From Sphingobium phenoxybenzoativorans (lineage in GTDB: Bacteria > Pseudomonadota > Alphaproteobacteria > Sphingomonadales > Sphingomonadaceae), in NCBI RefSeq assembly GCF_001757355.1, contig NZ_MINO01000005.1, positions 62,001 through 126,000 of the forward strand: a stretch of 64,000 nucleotides of DNA, read 5' to 3'. The notes beneath the pieces are model-generated. The model was given only the letters and a program-made list of their open reading frames with translations. It ran no database searches and was not told the origin of the DNA. Below are positions 54,895 through 64,000 of this stretch, piece after piece; position 1 is the stretch's first letter; the number at the start of each line of letters is the position of its first letter. The translations under genes and the position numbers were made by a program.

Positions 54895-56184
54895 TTAATC
54901 CGCGAAGGGATCGCGCACCAGAATCGTGTCGTCACGCTGGGGAGAGGTCGACACCAGCGTCACCGGGCAGCCGATCAGCTCCTCGATCCGGCGGATATAT
55001 TTGATCGCCTGTGCGGGAAGATCAGCCCAGCTCCGCGCGCCAGCCGTCGTATCCTGCCAACCCTCGATGGTTTCATAGACCGCCTCGGCCTTCGCCTGAT
55101 CCTGGCTGTGGGCGGGCAGATAATCATAATGCCGGTCACCGATCCGGTATCCGGTGCAGATTTTCAGCTCGTCAAAGCCGTCCAGCACGTCGAGCTTGGT
55201 CAGCGCGATGCCGGTTACGCCGGATACCGCAACCGACTGGCGCACCAGCACGGCGTCGAACCAGCCGCAACGGCGCTTGCGGCCCGTGACGGTGCCGAAT
55301 TCATGCCCGCGCGTGCCCAGCCGCTCACCGACCTCATTCTCCTGCTCGCTTGGGAACGGGCCGGAGCCGACGCGCGTGGTGTAAGCCTTCACAATCCCAA
55401 GCACGAAGCCGACCGCAGAGGGGCCAAGGCCCGATCCGCCCGCCGCCGTCCCGGCAATGGTGTTGGACGAAGTGACGAAGGGATAGGTACCGTGATCGAC
55501 ATCGAGCAGCACCCCCTGCGCGCCCTCGAACAAGATGCGGTCGCCGCGCTTCTTGGCTTCGTTAAGGGTCAGCCAGACGGGTCTCGCGAACGGCAGGATG
55601 AAGTCGGCGATAGCGCGCAGTTCGGCCATCAGCGCGTCGCGATCGATCGGCGGCTCGTTGAAGCCCGCGCGCAAGGCGTCATGATGCGCCGTCAGCCGGT
55701 CAATCTGCGGGCCGAGATCGTCGAGATGGGCAAGGTCGCACACGCGAATGGCACGGCGACCGACCTTGTCCTCATAGGCCGGGCCGATGCCGCGGCGGGT
55801 CGTGCCGATCTTGCCAGCGCCGCTCGCATCCTCGCGCAGACCGTCAAGGTCGCGGTGGAACGGCAGGATCAGCGGGCAGGTCTCGGCGATCTGCAGATTT
55901 TCCGGCGTGATGGTGACGCCCTGCCCCGCGAGCTTGGCGACCTCCTCCTTGAAGTGCCAGGGATCGAGGACAACGCCATTGCCGATCACCGACAGCGTGC
56001 CGCGCACGATGCCGGAGGGAAGCAGGGACAGCTTGTAGACATTTTCGCCCACGACCAGCGTGTGCCCGGCATTATGCCCGCCCTGAAAGCGCACGACGAC
56101 ATCGGCGCGCTCCGCCAGCCAATCGACGATCTTGCCTTTGCCCTCATCGCCCCACTGGGCGCCGATCACGGTCACATTTGCCAT
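54895..56184 (-). CDS. purA: Adenylosuccinate synthetase PurA
   Basis: 429 residues. Converts IMP and Asp to adenylosuccinate with [89 protein letters not shown] and [16 protein letters not shown] are complete. ATG 56184. Confidence 0.97.
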   Translation of the reverse strand: MANVTVIGAQWGDEGKGKIVDWLAERADVVVRFQGGHNAGHTLVVGENVYKLSLLPSGIVRGTLSVIGNGVVLDPWHFKEEVAKLAGQGVTITPENLQIAETCPLILPFHRDLDGLREDASGAGKIGTTRRGIGPAYEDKVGRRAIRVCDLAHLDDLGPQIDRLTAHHDALRAGFNEPPIDRDALMAELRAIADFILPFARPVWLTLNEAKKRGDRILFEGAQGVLLDVDHGTYPFVTSSNTIAGTAAGGSGLGPSAVGFVLGIVKAYTTRVGSGPFPSEQENEVGERLGTRGHEFGTVTGRKRRCGWFDAVLVRQSVAVSGVTGIALTKLDVLDGFDELKICTGYRIGDRHYDYLPAHSQDQAKAEAVYETIEGWQDTTAGARSWADLPAQAIKYIRRIEELIGCPVTLVSTSPQRDDTILVRDPFAD

Positions 56185-56433
56185 GGATATACGACTCCGC
56201 CCTGCCAGAGCGAACCCAGGCCGCCCTTCGACAGGACTCGGCGGCCGGGCATGAATCGGTTGGGCATACGCCCTGCGGGGCGGCGGTTAGCCCCCCGCGC
56301 CGGAGGCGTCAAGCGCTCCATGATGGATGCGGCGCGGGATGGGGCGTTACACTTTATGACAAATGTGGACCTTTACCCGCCCCTCCCTGCAAGGCGATAT
56401 CTGGCGCATCGATAGGCTGCGGGAATTGCAACG

Positions 56434-57360
56434 ATGCGCAGATTGATCCTTGCCGGTCTGGCTGTCTGGTTCGTCGCGACAATGCTGATGCCGATGCACA
56501 GCCACATCGCGACTGCCGGGCCGTTGCGCGACCGGCTGATGCAGCGGCGGCAGGCCGATCCACCGCCACCCGCGCAGGAAATGGCCTATGGCGCCGATCC
56601 TTTGCAAAAGCTGGATTTCTGGAGAGCGGCGCAACCCGGTCCGCCCCCGCCCCTGGTGATTTTCGTGCATGGCGGCGGATGGAAACGCGGCGACAAGGAT
56701 AACGCCACCGGTGGGACGAAGGTGACGCATTTCCTCGGTCTGGGCTATGCCTTCGCCTCAATCGATTACCGGCTGGTTCCCGCAAATACCGTCGAACAGC
56801 AGGCCCAGGACGTCGCCAACGCCACCGCCTGGCTGATCGCGCGGGCGGGCGAGCTTGGCTTCGATCCGCGCCGCGTCGCCATCATGGGGCATAGCGCGGG
56901 CGCGCATCTGGCCGCTCTGGTCGGCACGGACATGCGCTATCTGACGAAGGCCGGTCTTGGCCCCGATGCGATCCGGGGCGTGATTCCGCTGGACGGGGCG
57001 GCCTATGACGTGCCCCGCCAGATCGCCGAGGGCGGCCGCTTCATGCGTGACACCTACCTGCAGGCTTTCGGGGACGATCCCATACGGCAGAAGGCGCTAT
57101 CGCCGACATATCAGGCCGCAAAGCCCAATGCCCCGCGCTTCCTGATTCTCCATGTCCAACGGGAGGATGGCGCGGCGCAGTCGGAGGCGCTGGCGGCGGC
57201 ATTGCGGAAGGCGGGAACGCCCGTCGAAGTGAAGGGCTTTGAGGGTACAGGACTACGCGGCCATATGCAGATCAACCGCTCTTTGGGCGACCCGAACTAT
57301 GCCGCAACGCCTGTGGTGGACGCCTGGCTGGCCGAAGCGTTCGCTCTCAATAGGCGCTGA
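56434..57360 (+). CDS. Secreted/membrane-anchored alpha/beta-hydrolase (BD-FAE/HSL-like esterase)
   Basis: 308 residues. Signal-anchor RRLILAGLAVWFVATMLMPM. Oxyanion motif LVIFVHGGGWKRGD (HGGG), nucleophile in AIMGHSAGAHLAALVG, Asp in the GDDPIRQKALSP region, His in GTGLRGHMQINRSLGD. Carboxylesterase of unknown substrate. Its 3' end overlaps the convergent hisZ by 14 bp. Confidence 0.85.
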   Translation: MRRLILAGLAVWFVATMLMPMHSHIATAGPLRDRLMQRRQADPPPPAQEMAYGADPLQKLDFWRAAQPGPPPPLVIFVHGGGWKRGDKDNATGGTKVTHFLGLGYAFASIDYRLVPANTVEQQAQDVANATAWLIARAGELGFDPRRVAIMGHSAGAHLAALVGTDMRYLTKAGLGPDAIRGVIPLDGAAYDVPRQIAEGGRFMRDTYLQAFGDDPIRQKALSPTYQAAKPNAPRFLILHVQREDGAAQSEALAAALRKAGTPVEVKGFEGTGLRGHMQINRSLGDPNYAATPVVDAWLAEAFALNRR

Positions 57361-58483
57361 GCGCCCCACCTTCGAGCCAGTGCGTGCAGCCAAGCGCCGC
57401 GCCATCCTCGCCTTCGGACAAGGCGGCAATCGTCTGCCAACCTTCCGCCCGTAGCTTCGCCGCCTGCTCCCCATCATGGCCGATGGGCAGGAACACCCGC
57501 CGCGCCTCCACCCGGCCGAACCCGGCGTCGATCAGCGGGTCGGGATAGAGGGAGAAGCCCATTGCAGGCTCCTCGCTGCCATCGGGCCGGACAATGGCGT
57601 AGCTGCCGCCACGGCCGATCTCTCCGACAAACCCCTCGGCGAAAATCGAGAAGCCGAACCAGAGCTGATATTCGAAGCCGTGCCGCTCCGTGGGGTCGAG
57701 CGTCAGGGTGATGTCCCAGCCGATGGGCTTGGCAATGGCGCGCAGGCCCGCAATACGGCTGGCGAGCGCGCCGCCGATGTCGAGCGCCTCCAGCTTCTCC
57801 ATCGCGGCGTGGAACGGCCCCGCCGCCTCGATCAGCGGCAGATAGGCGGCAGGCCCCTCGCCCAGCGCAACAAGCGCCCCCGCATCCTTCGCGTCCAGTT
57901 CGGCCCGCACGCTCTCAATCTCGTCCTCGCTCAGCGGCAACGGACCGGCGGCCAGCGTATCGATCAGATCCGGCAGAGTGAAGTCGATGGTGATGCCAGT
58001 AACCCCGGCGGCCTGCAGCGCCTCGATCGCGACATTGACGATTTCTACGGCGGCAGCGACGCTGTCCGTGCCGATCAGTTCCGCACCGACCTGCAACCGC
58101 TCCCGCTCCGGCCGTAACTGGTTGGCGCGCAGGCGAACGACGGGGCCGGAATAGGACAGGCGCAGGGGCCGCTGCGCCCCGGCAAGGCGGGTGGTGGCGA
58201 TGCGGCCGACCTGCGCCGTCATGTCCGGCCGGATGGCGAGAGTCCGCTGCGACACCGGATCTACGACGCGCAGCAAGTCCTGCGCCCGCGCCGACTTCAA
58301 CCGGCCAATCAATGTTTCCTCGAATTCCGCGAGCGGCGGCATCACCCGGTCATAGCCATGGGCCGCCAGGGTATCGAGAACCTTGCGCGCCAACCGCGCG
58401 GACGCCTCCGCTTGCGGCGGCAGGCGGTCGGAAAGGCCCTCAGGCAACAAGCCCTGGGCGCCACGGGGCGGAGCGGCAGTCAT
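57347..58483 (-). CDS. hisZ: ATP phosphoribosyltransferase regulatory subunit HisZ
   Basis: 378 residues, class II HisRS-like paralogue without aminoacylation. LLPEGLSDRLPPQAEASARL, VMPPLAEFEETL, RVVDPVSQRTLAIRPDMTAQ, and LRLSYSGPVVRLRANQLRPE (motif 2-like) are HisZ features; KxHR-type tRNA anticodon domain is missing. Needed with short HisG (27,605) for histidine feedback control. Start ATG 58483 with AAGG 8 bases upstream; adding 12 residues to 58519 is not supported. Confidence 0.92.
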   Translation of the reverse strand: MTAAPPRGAQGLLPEGLSDRLPPQAEASARLARKVLDTLAAHGYDRVMPPLAEFEETLIGRLKSARAQDLLRVVDPVSQRTLAIRPDMTAQVGRIATTRLAGAQRPLRLSYSGPVVRLRANQLRPERERLQVGAELIGTDSVAAAVEIVNVAIEALQAAGVTGITIDFTLPDLIDTLAAGPLPLSEDEIESVRAELDAKDAGALVALGEGPAAYLPLIEAAGPFHAAMEKLEALDIGGALASRIAGLRAIAKPIGWDITLTLDPTERHGFEYQLWFGFSIFAEGFVGEIGRGGSYAIVRPDGSEEPAMGFSLYPDPLIDAGFGRVEARRVFLPIGHDGEQAAKLRAEGWQTIAALSEGEDGAALGCTHWLEGGALSAY

Positions 58484-58521
58484 GGATGGGCCTTTAGCGG
58501 ATTTGGCGCGCTTATCCACCC

Positions 58522-58604
58522 TCCGTTCGTCCTGAGCCTGTCGAAGGACTGCCCTTATCCTGGAAAAGATCAGGACAAGGCTTCGACAAGCTCAGCCCGA
58601 ACGG
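58522..58604. repeat. Palindromic repeat, family B
   Basis: Arms 58522-58546 and 58581-58604 (CCGTTCGTCCTGAGCCTG.. and ..CAAGCTCAGCCCGAACGG) with a few mismatches. In the gap between hisZ and serA. Confidence 0.8.
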
Positions 58605-58623
58605 AATTTGGGTATGAAGTGAC

Positions 58624-60204
58624 TTAGGCGAAACGCAGCAGCTTCACCGTGTTCACGCCAGCCAGGTTGCAGATTTCCCAGCGCAGCGGCTCGGTGACGG
58701 TGCCATCGACGGACAGAAGCAGAACCGCCTCCCCGCCCTGGTTGCGGCGGCCGAGATGGAAGGTGCCGATATTCACTTCCGCAGCGCCCAAGGTAGAGCC
58801 GAGGCGGCCGATGAAGCCCGGCGCATCCTTGTTGACGATATAGAGCATCGTCCCGGCAAGGTCCGCCTCCACCTTGATGCCGAACAGTTCGACAAGGCGC
58901 GGCTGCGCATGGCCAAACAGGGTGCCCGCGACCGACCGCTCACCGCTGTCCGTGGTGACGGTGACGCGGACCAGCGTCTGATAATCGCCCTCGCGGTCAT
59001 GACGCACCTCGCGCACGTCCAGACCGCGCTCCTTGGCCAGGAACGGCGCGTTGACCATGTTCACCGTGTCCGAATAGACGCGCATCAGGCCGGCGAGCAC
59101 GGCGGCGGTGATCGGCTTGGGATTGAGTTCGGCGGCGTGGCCCTCAACCTCAACCGCAACGCCCTTGATGCCGTCGCCCTCAAGTTGACCGATCAGGCTG
59201 CCCAGCTTTTCGGCCAGCGCCATATAGGGCTTCAGCTTCGGCGCTTCCTCGGCCGACAGGCTGGGCACGTTGAGGGCGTTGGTGACGCCGCCGTCCAGCA
59301 GATAGTCGGAGAGCTGCTCTGCAACCTGGATCGCGACATTGACCTGCGCCTCGTCGGTCGATGCGCCCAGATGCGGCGTCGATACGAAGTTGGGCGTGCC
59401 GAACAGCGGACTTTCCTTCGCCGGTTCGGTCACGAACACGTCGAGCGCCGCGCCGCCGATATGGCCGCTGTCCAGCCCTTCCTTCAGCGCAGCCTCGTCG
59501 ATCAGGCCGCCGCGCGCGCAGTTGACGATCCGCACGCCCTTCTTGGTCTTGGCGAGGTTTTCTTTCGACAGGATATTGCGCGTCTGGTCGGTCAGCGGCG
59601 TGTGCAGCGTGATGAAGTCCGCCTTCGCCAGCAGCTCGTCCAGCGTCGCCTTCTCCACGCCCATATCGATGGCGCGCTCCGGCGTCAGGAACGGGTCGTA
59701 AGCGACGACCTTCATGCGCAGGCCGAGCGCGCGGTCGGCGACGATCGAACCGATATTGCCTGCGCCGATCAGGCCCAGCACCTTGCCAGTGACCTCAACG
59801 CCCATGAAGCGGTTCTTCTCCCACTTGCCGGCCTGGGTGGAGGCGTCGGCTTCGGGAAGCTGGCGGGCGAGCGCGAACATCAGGGCGATGGCGTGCTCGG
59901 CGGTGGTGATCGAGTTGCCGAACGGGGTGTTCATCACCACCACGCCCTTCGACGAAGCGTAGGGGATATCGACATTGTCGACGCCGATACCGGCGCGGCC
60001 GATAACCTTAAGGTTCGTGGCGGCGTCGAGGATTTCCTTCGTCACCTTGGTCGAGGAACGGATGGCGAGACCGTCATAATCGCCGATGATCGCCTTCAAT
60101 TCTTCGGGCGTCTTGCCGGTGATCTCGTCGACCTGCACGCCGCGATCACGGAAGATCTGGGCGGCCTTCGGGTCCATTTTGTCGCTGATTAATACTTTGG
60201 GCAT
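58624..60204 (-). CDS. serA: D-3-phosphoglycerate dehydrogenase SerA (long form)
   Basis: 526 residues. First committed step of serine synthesis. N-terminal KVLISDKMDPKAAQIFRDRG, Rossmann domain with VLGLIGAGNIGSIVADRALG, catalytic VNCARGGLIDEAALKEGLDS and HLGASTDEAQVNVA; then the ASB domain (about 315-450) and a C-terminal ACT domain (NKDAPGFIGRLGSTLGAAEV) for serine regulation. ATG 60204; the longer frame reads through the palindromic repeat and is rejected. Downstream of serC. Confidence 0.96.
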   Translation of the reverse strand: MPKVLISDKMDPKAAQIFRDRGVQVDEITGKTPEELKAIIGDYDGLAIRSSTKVTKEILDAATNLKVIGRAGIGVDNVDIPYASSKGVVVMNTPFGNSITTAEHAIALMFALARQLPEADASTQAGKWEKNRFMGVEVTGKVLGLIGAGNIGSIVADRALGLRMKVVAYDPFLTPERAIDMGVEKATLDELLAKADFITLHTPLTDQTRNILSKENLAKTKKGVRIVNCARGGLIDEAALKEGLDSGHIGGAALDVFVTEPAKESPLFGTPNFVSTPHLGASTDEAQVNVAIQVAEQLSDYLLDGGVTNALNVPSLSAEEAPKLKPYMALAEKLGSLIGQLEGDGIKGVAVEVEGHAAELNPKPITAAVLAGLMRVYSDTVNMVNAPFLAKERGLDVREVRHDREGDYQTLVRVTVTTDSGERSVAGTLFGHAQPRLVELFGIKVEADLAGTMLYIVNKDAPGFIGRLGSTLGAAEVNIGTFHLGRRNQGGEAVLLLSVDGTVTEPLRWEICNLAGVNTVKLLRFA

Positions 60205-60230
60205 TTGGGTTATCCTTAGATCTGAAATCT

Positions 60231-60319
60231 CGTCATCCCGGCGAAAGCCGGGACACATGTGCGTCCTGGCAATGCCTGAGCGCGGGGAGAGATGGGTTCC
60301 GGCTTTCGCCGGAATGACG
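60231..60319. repeat. Palindromic repeat, family A variant
   Basis: Arms 60231-60253 (CGTCATCCCGGCGAAAGCCGG) and 60298-60319 (CCGGCTTTCGCCGGAATGACG) in the serC-serA gap. Each arm is itself a palindrome around GGCnnnAGCC, so each may fold alone or together. Confidence 0.8.
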
Positions 60320-60335
60320 ATTAATGGAGGAGAGC

Positions 60336-61496
60336 TTAGGCCGCCTTGGCGGTGGCGTAGGCCCAGTCGAGCCACGGTCCCAGCGCTTCAATATCCGCCG
60401 TGTCGACCGTCGCGCCGCACCAGATGCGCAGGCCCGCCGGGGCGTCGCGATAGCCCGCGACGTCATAGGCAGCGCCTTCCTTCTCCAGCAGCCCGGCAAA
60501 GGTCTTGATGAACGCCTCGTCCGCGCCCTCTACCGTCAGGCAGACGCTCGTCTTGGAGCGCGAGTCCGCATCGGTCGCGAGATGGCCAAGCCAGTCCCGC
60601 TCCGCCACGATCTTGTCCAGCGCGGCCGCATTGGCGTCGGACCGCTTGATCAGACCTGCCGATCCGCCAACCGACTTGCCCCATTCCAGCGCGAAGATCG
60701 CGTCCTCCACCGCCAGCATCGACGGGGTGTTGATGGTCTCGCCCTTGAACACGCCCTCGGCAAGCTTGCCCTTGGAAACGAGACGGAACACCTTGGGCAA
60801 CGGCCATGCGGGCGTGTAGGTCTCCAGCCGCTCGACGGCGCGGGGGCCAAGGATCAGCACGCCGTGCGCGCCCTCGCCGCCCAGCACCTTTTGCCAGGAG
60901 AAGGTGGCGACGTCGATTTTCGCCCAGTCGATGTCATAGGCGAATACGGCGCTGGTCGCGTCGGCGAAGGACAGCCCTTCGCGGTCCGCCGGGATGAAGT
61001 CCGCATTCGGCACGCGCACGCCCGAAGTCGTGCCGTTCCAGGTGAACAGGACGTCGTTCGACCAGTCGATCTGCGACAGGTCGGGAAGCTGGCCATAATC
61101 CGCCCTGACGATGGTCGGGTTCAGGTTGAGTTGCTTGGCGGCGTCCGTCACCCAGCCCTCGCCGAAGCTTTCCCAGGCGACGGCGGTGACGGGCTTCGCG
61201 CCCAGCATCGTCCACATCGCCATTTCGAAAGCGCCCGTGTCGGAACCCGGCACGATGCCGATACGGTGCGTCTCCGGCAGGCGCAGCAGCTCGCGCATCA
61301 GGTCGATGCAATAGGCGAGGCGCGTCTTGCCGATCTTGGCGCGATGCGAGCGGCCGAGCGATTCGGTGGCCAGCTTGGCGGCGCTCCAGCCCGGAGGCTT
61401 GGCGCAGGGACCCGAGGAGAAATAGGGGCGAGCCGGCTTGGTTGCGGGCTTGGCGGCGGGCGCAATAGTGGCGCCAGCTTCGGTAACGTCAGTCAT
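60336..61496 (-). CDS. serC: Phosphoserine aminotransferase SerC
   Basis: 386 residues, PLP enzyme. RPYFSSGPCAKPPGWSAAKL, GIVPGSDTGAFEMAMWTMLG, FTWNGTTSGVRVPNAD and ATFSWQKVLGGEGAHGVLIL (PLP Lys) are as in the alphaproteobacterial SerC branch. ATG 61496 after a leader with serC-motif-like RNA; next gene serA on the same strand. Confidence 0.95.
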   Translation of the reverse strand: MTDVTEAGATIAPAAKPATKPARPYFSSGPCAKPPGWSAAKLATESLGRSHRAKIGKTRLAYCIDLMRELLRLPETHRIGIVPGSDTGAFEMAMWTMLGAKPVTAVAWESFGEGWVTDAAKQLNLNPTIVRADYGQLPDLSQIDWSNDVLFTWNGTTSGVRVPNADFIPADREGLSFADATSAVFAYDIDWAKIDVATFSWQKVLGGEGAHGVLILGPRAVERLETYTPAWPLPKVFRLVSKGKLAEGVFKGETINTPSMLAVEDAIFALEWGKSVGGSAGLIKRSDANAAALDKIVAERDWLGHLATDADSRSKTSVCLTVEGADEAFIKTFAGLLEKEGAAYDVAGYRDAPAGLRIWCGATVDTADIEALGPWLDWAYATAKAA

Positions 61497-61500
61497 GTAA

Positions 61501-61552
61501 TGCGTCTCCTTGCAGAGAGCACGCGCGGCGTTGGGACCGCGTGGCCCGCCGG
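61501..61552 (-). ncRNA. serC-motif-like leader RNA
   Basis: Directly before serC the minus strand holds GGGCC-ACGC-GGTCC (61534-61547), a perfect 5-bp stem with 4-base loop, followed by a second hairpin around CTCT-GCAA-GGAG whose 3' arm contains the GGAG ribosome site. This two-hairpin layout matches what I know of the alphaproteobacterial serC motif, a conserved cis-regulatory RNA of unknown ligand upstream of serC. Covariance not tested. Confidence 0.55.
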
Positions 61553-61624
61553 CGCTCCTAAAGAGTTCCGGTTAATAGTCAACCACCAAGGAGGAGGAGA
61601 CGAAGGTCGAAGCTGGAGACTGGC

Positions 61625-62359
61625 CTAACGTCTCAGGCGAGGGGCCAGCATGCCGACCCGTCCGCGATACGCCACATATTTTTCGCCGAACAATGCCGTC
61701 AGATCTCGCTCCTCATGACGGATCGCGATCAGAATATAGATGGTCATCCCGACCGCCAGCAGCAAATGTCCCACCGTCATCCTGGGCGTCGCCCAAAAGG
61801 CGAGGATGAAGCCGCTATAGAGCGGATGACGGACAAGCCGATAGAAGAATGGCGTGCGGAATACCGGCTCTGTCGCGCCATGACCCAGCATATTGCTCCA
61901 CACCTGTTTCAGCCCGAACAGTTCGAAATGGCTGATGAGGAATGTGCTGAGCAACACGATCAGCCAACCCAGTGCGAAGATGGCGAGCAGCAACATCGCC
62001 AGCGGCCCGCTCCCCGCATCCCACAAAACTGCGGGGATCGGATGCCAAACATGGCAGAGCAGCATGAGAACGATGCTGGCGGACAGCACATAGACGCTGC
62101 GTTCGACCGGTTCGGGCACGACGCGCGTCCAGGCGCGCTTGAATGCGGGCCGCGCCATCACGCTATGCTGCACACCGAACAGGGCGATGAGGAAAATGTC
62201 GATCGCAGCGGCCTGCCACACCGGCAGGATTGGCCGGCCTTGGTCGACAGTAAATGGCACCAGCGGAAAATTGCCAACAAAAGCAATAAAATACAGAAAG
62301 GCGGCGAAGAATATCAGATAGGATATTATGCCGAACACAAGATAAGCGAAGCGGTTCAT
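61625..62359 (-). CDS. MddA/NnrU-like membrane methyltransferase
   Basis: 244 residues, about 6 helices. Core: FGVQHSVMARPAFKRAWTRV, PEPVERSVYVLSASIVLMLL, HFELFGLKQVW and FRTPFFYRLVRHPLYSGFIL with LRHPxxxG-like C-terminal motif typical of isoprenylcysteine methyltransferase-fold proteins. Proteins of this pattern include methanethiol S-methyltransferase MddA. ATG 62359 with GGGGGAG 8 bases upstream; a long N-terminal extension without support is rejected. Confidence 0.82.
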   Translation of the reverse strand: MNRFAYLVFGIISYLIFFAAFLYFIAFVGNFPLVPFTVDQGRPILPVWQAAAIDIFLIALFGVQHSVMARPAFKRAWTRVVPEPVERSVYVLSASIVLMLLCHVWHPIPAVLWDAGSGPLAMLLLAIFALGWLIVLLSTFLISHFELFGLKQVWSNMLGHGATEPVFRTPFFYRLVRHPLYSGFILAFWATPRMTVGHLLLAVGMTIYILIAIRHEERDLTALFGEKYVAYRGRVGMLAPRLRR

Positions 62360-62533
62360 TGCTCGACTCCCCCTGTTTATCTGTCCCTTTACACCCGATG
62401 AAGAGGGACTCCAAAGGCCCTTTTCGGCGCATGGGGCGTGAGCGGAGCACAAGCCGTTCAAATCAGCGCGAAATTGCATATTCCGGCAGCTTAATTGTGG
62501 CGCGCTAACCATGATATGCTATAGCCCGGCGCC

Positions 62534-63214
62534 ATGCGGGCCAGCCGGGTTATCCAGATCGTTTCCGCCAAGCGCCGTTCAATCGCTGCGCTGGCGATCC
62601 TTTCCCTTCTCGCGGGATGCTCCGTGGGTCCAAAGTCTGGGCGGCGACCCGGCACAACGCCCCATGTTTCAGCGGCGCAGGCGGAGGAAACGCGGCAATG
62701 CATGGGCAGGCTGGCGTCCACCGGCATCATGTTCGAACGGCTGCCCGACAAAAGCTATGGTGGCGGGTGCAGTGCGATCGGCGCGGTGAAGCTGACGGAT
62801 ATCGGCGTTCCCACCAGCAATCTCGGCGCGATGACATGCGGCCTCGCCGCCAATTTTTCCGCCTGGGCGCGTTATGGCGTGACGCCCGCCGCGCGGCTCA
62901 TCCTGGGCAGCGAACTGGTGAAGGTGGAAACCTTCGGCACCTATAACTGCCGCCCCATTGCGGGCAGTTCGAAGCTCAGCGAACATGCCAGCAGCAATGC
63001 GGTCGATGTCGCTGCATTCACTCTCGCCGACGGTCGCCGCATTGACATTCGTGCCGGCTGGAACAGCAATGACGAACGGGTGCGGGAGTTTCTGCGCGTG
63101 GTCCGGACAAGCGCCTGCAAGCGGTTCCGCACAGTGCTCAGCCCGGATTACAACGCCGCACATCACGACCATCTGCATTTCGATATGGGCGGGAAAGGCG
63201 GCTATTGCCGCTGA
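62534..63214 (+). CDS. Extensin-like lipoprotein (D,D-peptidase-like C-terminal domain)
   Basis: 226 residues. Lipobox ALAILSLLAGCSVG with the modified Cys about residue 29. C-terminal extensin-like domain: SKLSEHASSNAVDVAAFTLA and HHDHLHFDMGGKGGYC carry the S-x-H/H-x-D...H-x-H metal pattern of LAS-type peptidases. Likely outer-membrane-anchored cell-wall enzyme. ATG 62534. Confidence 0.88.
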   Translation: MRASRVIQIVSAKRRSIAALAILSLLAGCSVGPKSGRRPGTTPHVSAAQAEETRQCMGRLASTGIMFERLPDKSYGGGCSAIGAVKLTDIGVPTSNLGAMTCGLAANFSAWARYGVTPAARLILGSELVKVETFGTYNCRPIAGSSKLSEHASSNAVDVAAFTLADGRRIDIRAGWNSNDERVREFLRVVRTSACKRFRTVLSPDYNAAHHDHLHFDMGGKGGYCR

Positions 63215-63280
63215 CGGGTCGGGCGCGGCTATTATGGCTCACACCTTGGCAGGCGCCGCCCGGATCGCTACCTGCGCCTC

Positions 63281-64000
63281 ATGACAAAAAAAGAAATAGA
63301 GGAACGCAAGTTCCGCCCCGCGCGGCAGGAAGCGCGTGACGCCCAGAAGGCGATAGAAACCCCGCAGACCAGCAGCGCCGCATACCGGCTGGCGTTCCAG
63401 GACACGGAATTTCTCCTGCGGGAGGACCTGCGCCCGGTGCGGTTTCAACTGGAGCTGTTGAAGCCCGAACTCTTGCTTGATGAAGCGAAAATCGAGTCCA
63501 CTTTCGTTTTTTACGGGTCGGCGCGCATCCCTGAGCCGGAGGCGGCGCAGGCTCGCATCGATGCGGCGACCGATGACCGGCAGCGGCTGATCGCCGAGAA
63601 TCTGGCGAAGAAGGCGCGTTACTATGACGAAGCGCGCAAGCTTGCGCGGATCGCGGCGGATTATCCGCCCAATGAGGCCGGATGCCGTCATTTCGTCGTC
63701 TGTTCAGGCGGCGGCCCCTCGATCATGGAAGCGGCCAATCGCGGCGCGGACGACGCCGGCGCTCAGTCGATCGGCATGAATATCGTTCTGCCCCACGAGC
63801 AGGCGCCCAACTCCTATGTCACCCCGGAATTGAGCTTCCAGTTCCATTATTTCGCGCTGCGCAAGATGCATTTCCTGCTGCGCGCGCGGGCGCTGGCGGT
63901 TTTCCCCGGCGGCTTTGGCACCTTCGACGAGTTTTTCGAACTGCTGACTCTGGTGCAGACCGGCAAGATGAAGCCGATCCCGATCCTTCTGTTCGGCCGG
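63281..64000 (+). CDS. LOG family protein (nucleotide monophosphate phosphoribohydrolase-like), cut by window edge
   Basis: First 240 residues visible. Family fold: TFVFYGSARIPEPEAAQARI, FVVCSGGGPSIMEAANRGAD and LAVFPGGFGTFDEFFELLTL, where PGGxGTxxE is the active-site motif of LOG/cytokinin-activating and related phosphoribohydrolases. The long helical N-terminus (about 1-65) marks the larger bacterial subgroup, in which the role is not clear. ATG 63281; the C-terminus lies outside the window. Confidence 0.88.
   Translation, partial: MTKKEIEERKFRPARQEARDAQKAIETPQTSSAAYRLAFQDTEFLLREDLRPVRFQLELLKPELLLDEAKIESTFVFYGSARIPEPEAAQARIDAATDDRQRLIAENLAKKARYYDEARKLARIAADYPPNEAGCRHFVVCSGGGPSIMEAANRGADDAGAQSIGMNIVLPHEQAPNSYVTPELSFQFHYFALRKMHFLLRARALAVFPGGFGTFDEFFELLTLVQTGKMKPIPILLFGR

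Noticed and set aside
60205-60375. Extended N-terminus of SerA
   Set aside because: The frame crosses a palindromic repeat (typical IPAKAGTH-like translation); the family start MPKVLISDK is at 60204.

Overview
The window looks like chromosomal DNA from an alphaproteobacterium of the sphingomonad group (Sphingobium/Sphingomonas/Novosphingobium-like). The reasons are high GC with strong GC3 codon bias, the Usg-family protein, a short-form HisG with a separate HisZ, a K+-independent membrane pyrophosphatase, the bolA/J-domain/cobS/cobT neighbourhood, a 531-residue isocitrate lyase opposite an XRE/ScfR-type regulator, and dispersed palindromic repeats. Genus and species cannot be settled from the sequence alone.

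Bases 1-13,100 are accessory in character. The left part is a protein-quality-control cluster. It holds groES-groEL (groEL cut by the left edge) behind a CIRCE operator and a probable RpoH promoter; two Hsp20 chaperones, the first with a ROSE-like RNA-thermometer leader; an NDUFS4-like protein translationally coupled to the second Hsp20; Usg; several small unknown proteins; a PmtA-like methyltransferase; and the frameshifted remnant of a cation:proton antiporter. The groES and hsp20 promoters share an A/T tract and an extended -35 region. To the right lies a degenerate mobile element: AlpA-type HTH, RHH protein, VirD2-like DUF3363 relaxase with a candidate oriT, a frameshifted gene, a fused MNT-HEPN protein, a sigma region-4 protein, and a P4-type tyrosine integrase directly beside tRNA-Phe(GAA), the probable integration site. 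No type IV secretion or coupling-protein genes are seen, so at most it is mobilizable.

From 13,100 rightwards the gene content is mainly core. It includes yacG-rng-maf-infA; the biotin operon bioF-bioD-bioA; an S9 peptidase; the proton-pumping pyrophosphatase hppA; nusB-thiL; a fumarylacetoacetate-hydrolase family gene; hisG-hisD; rluE; roxA; pirin-GST; bolA; J-domain protein, Hsp70-like protein, cobS, tyrosine phosphatase and cobT; a parDE/relBE-like toxin-antitoxin pair; cysS; DUF1275; class II DAHP synthase; scfR/aceA; a CbpA-like co-chaperone; yihY; fabI; aroC; a DAACS transporter; purA; hisZ; serC-serA; and a LOG-family gene cut by the right edge. Shikimate-pathway genes (DAHP synthase, aroC), histidine genes (hisG, hisD, hisZ) and serine genes (serC, serA) are spread through the window.

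The main non-coding or unusual features are an exactly phased 18-copy, 11-bp tandem array (25,073-25,270); a DUF559 nuclease gene bracketed by inverted copies of a 59-bp palindromic repeat that also carry the ribosome-binding sites of that gene and of aroC; two other palindromic repeat families; a serC-motif-like leader; a 16-bp operator palindrome between scfR and aceA; and a 300-bp patch of atypical codon use inside cysS.
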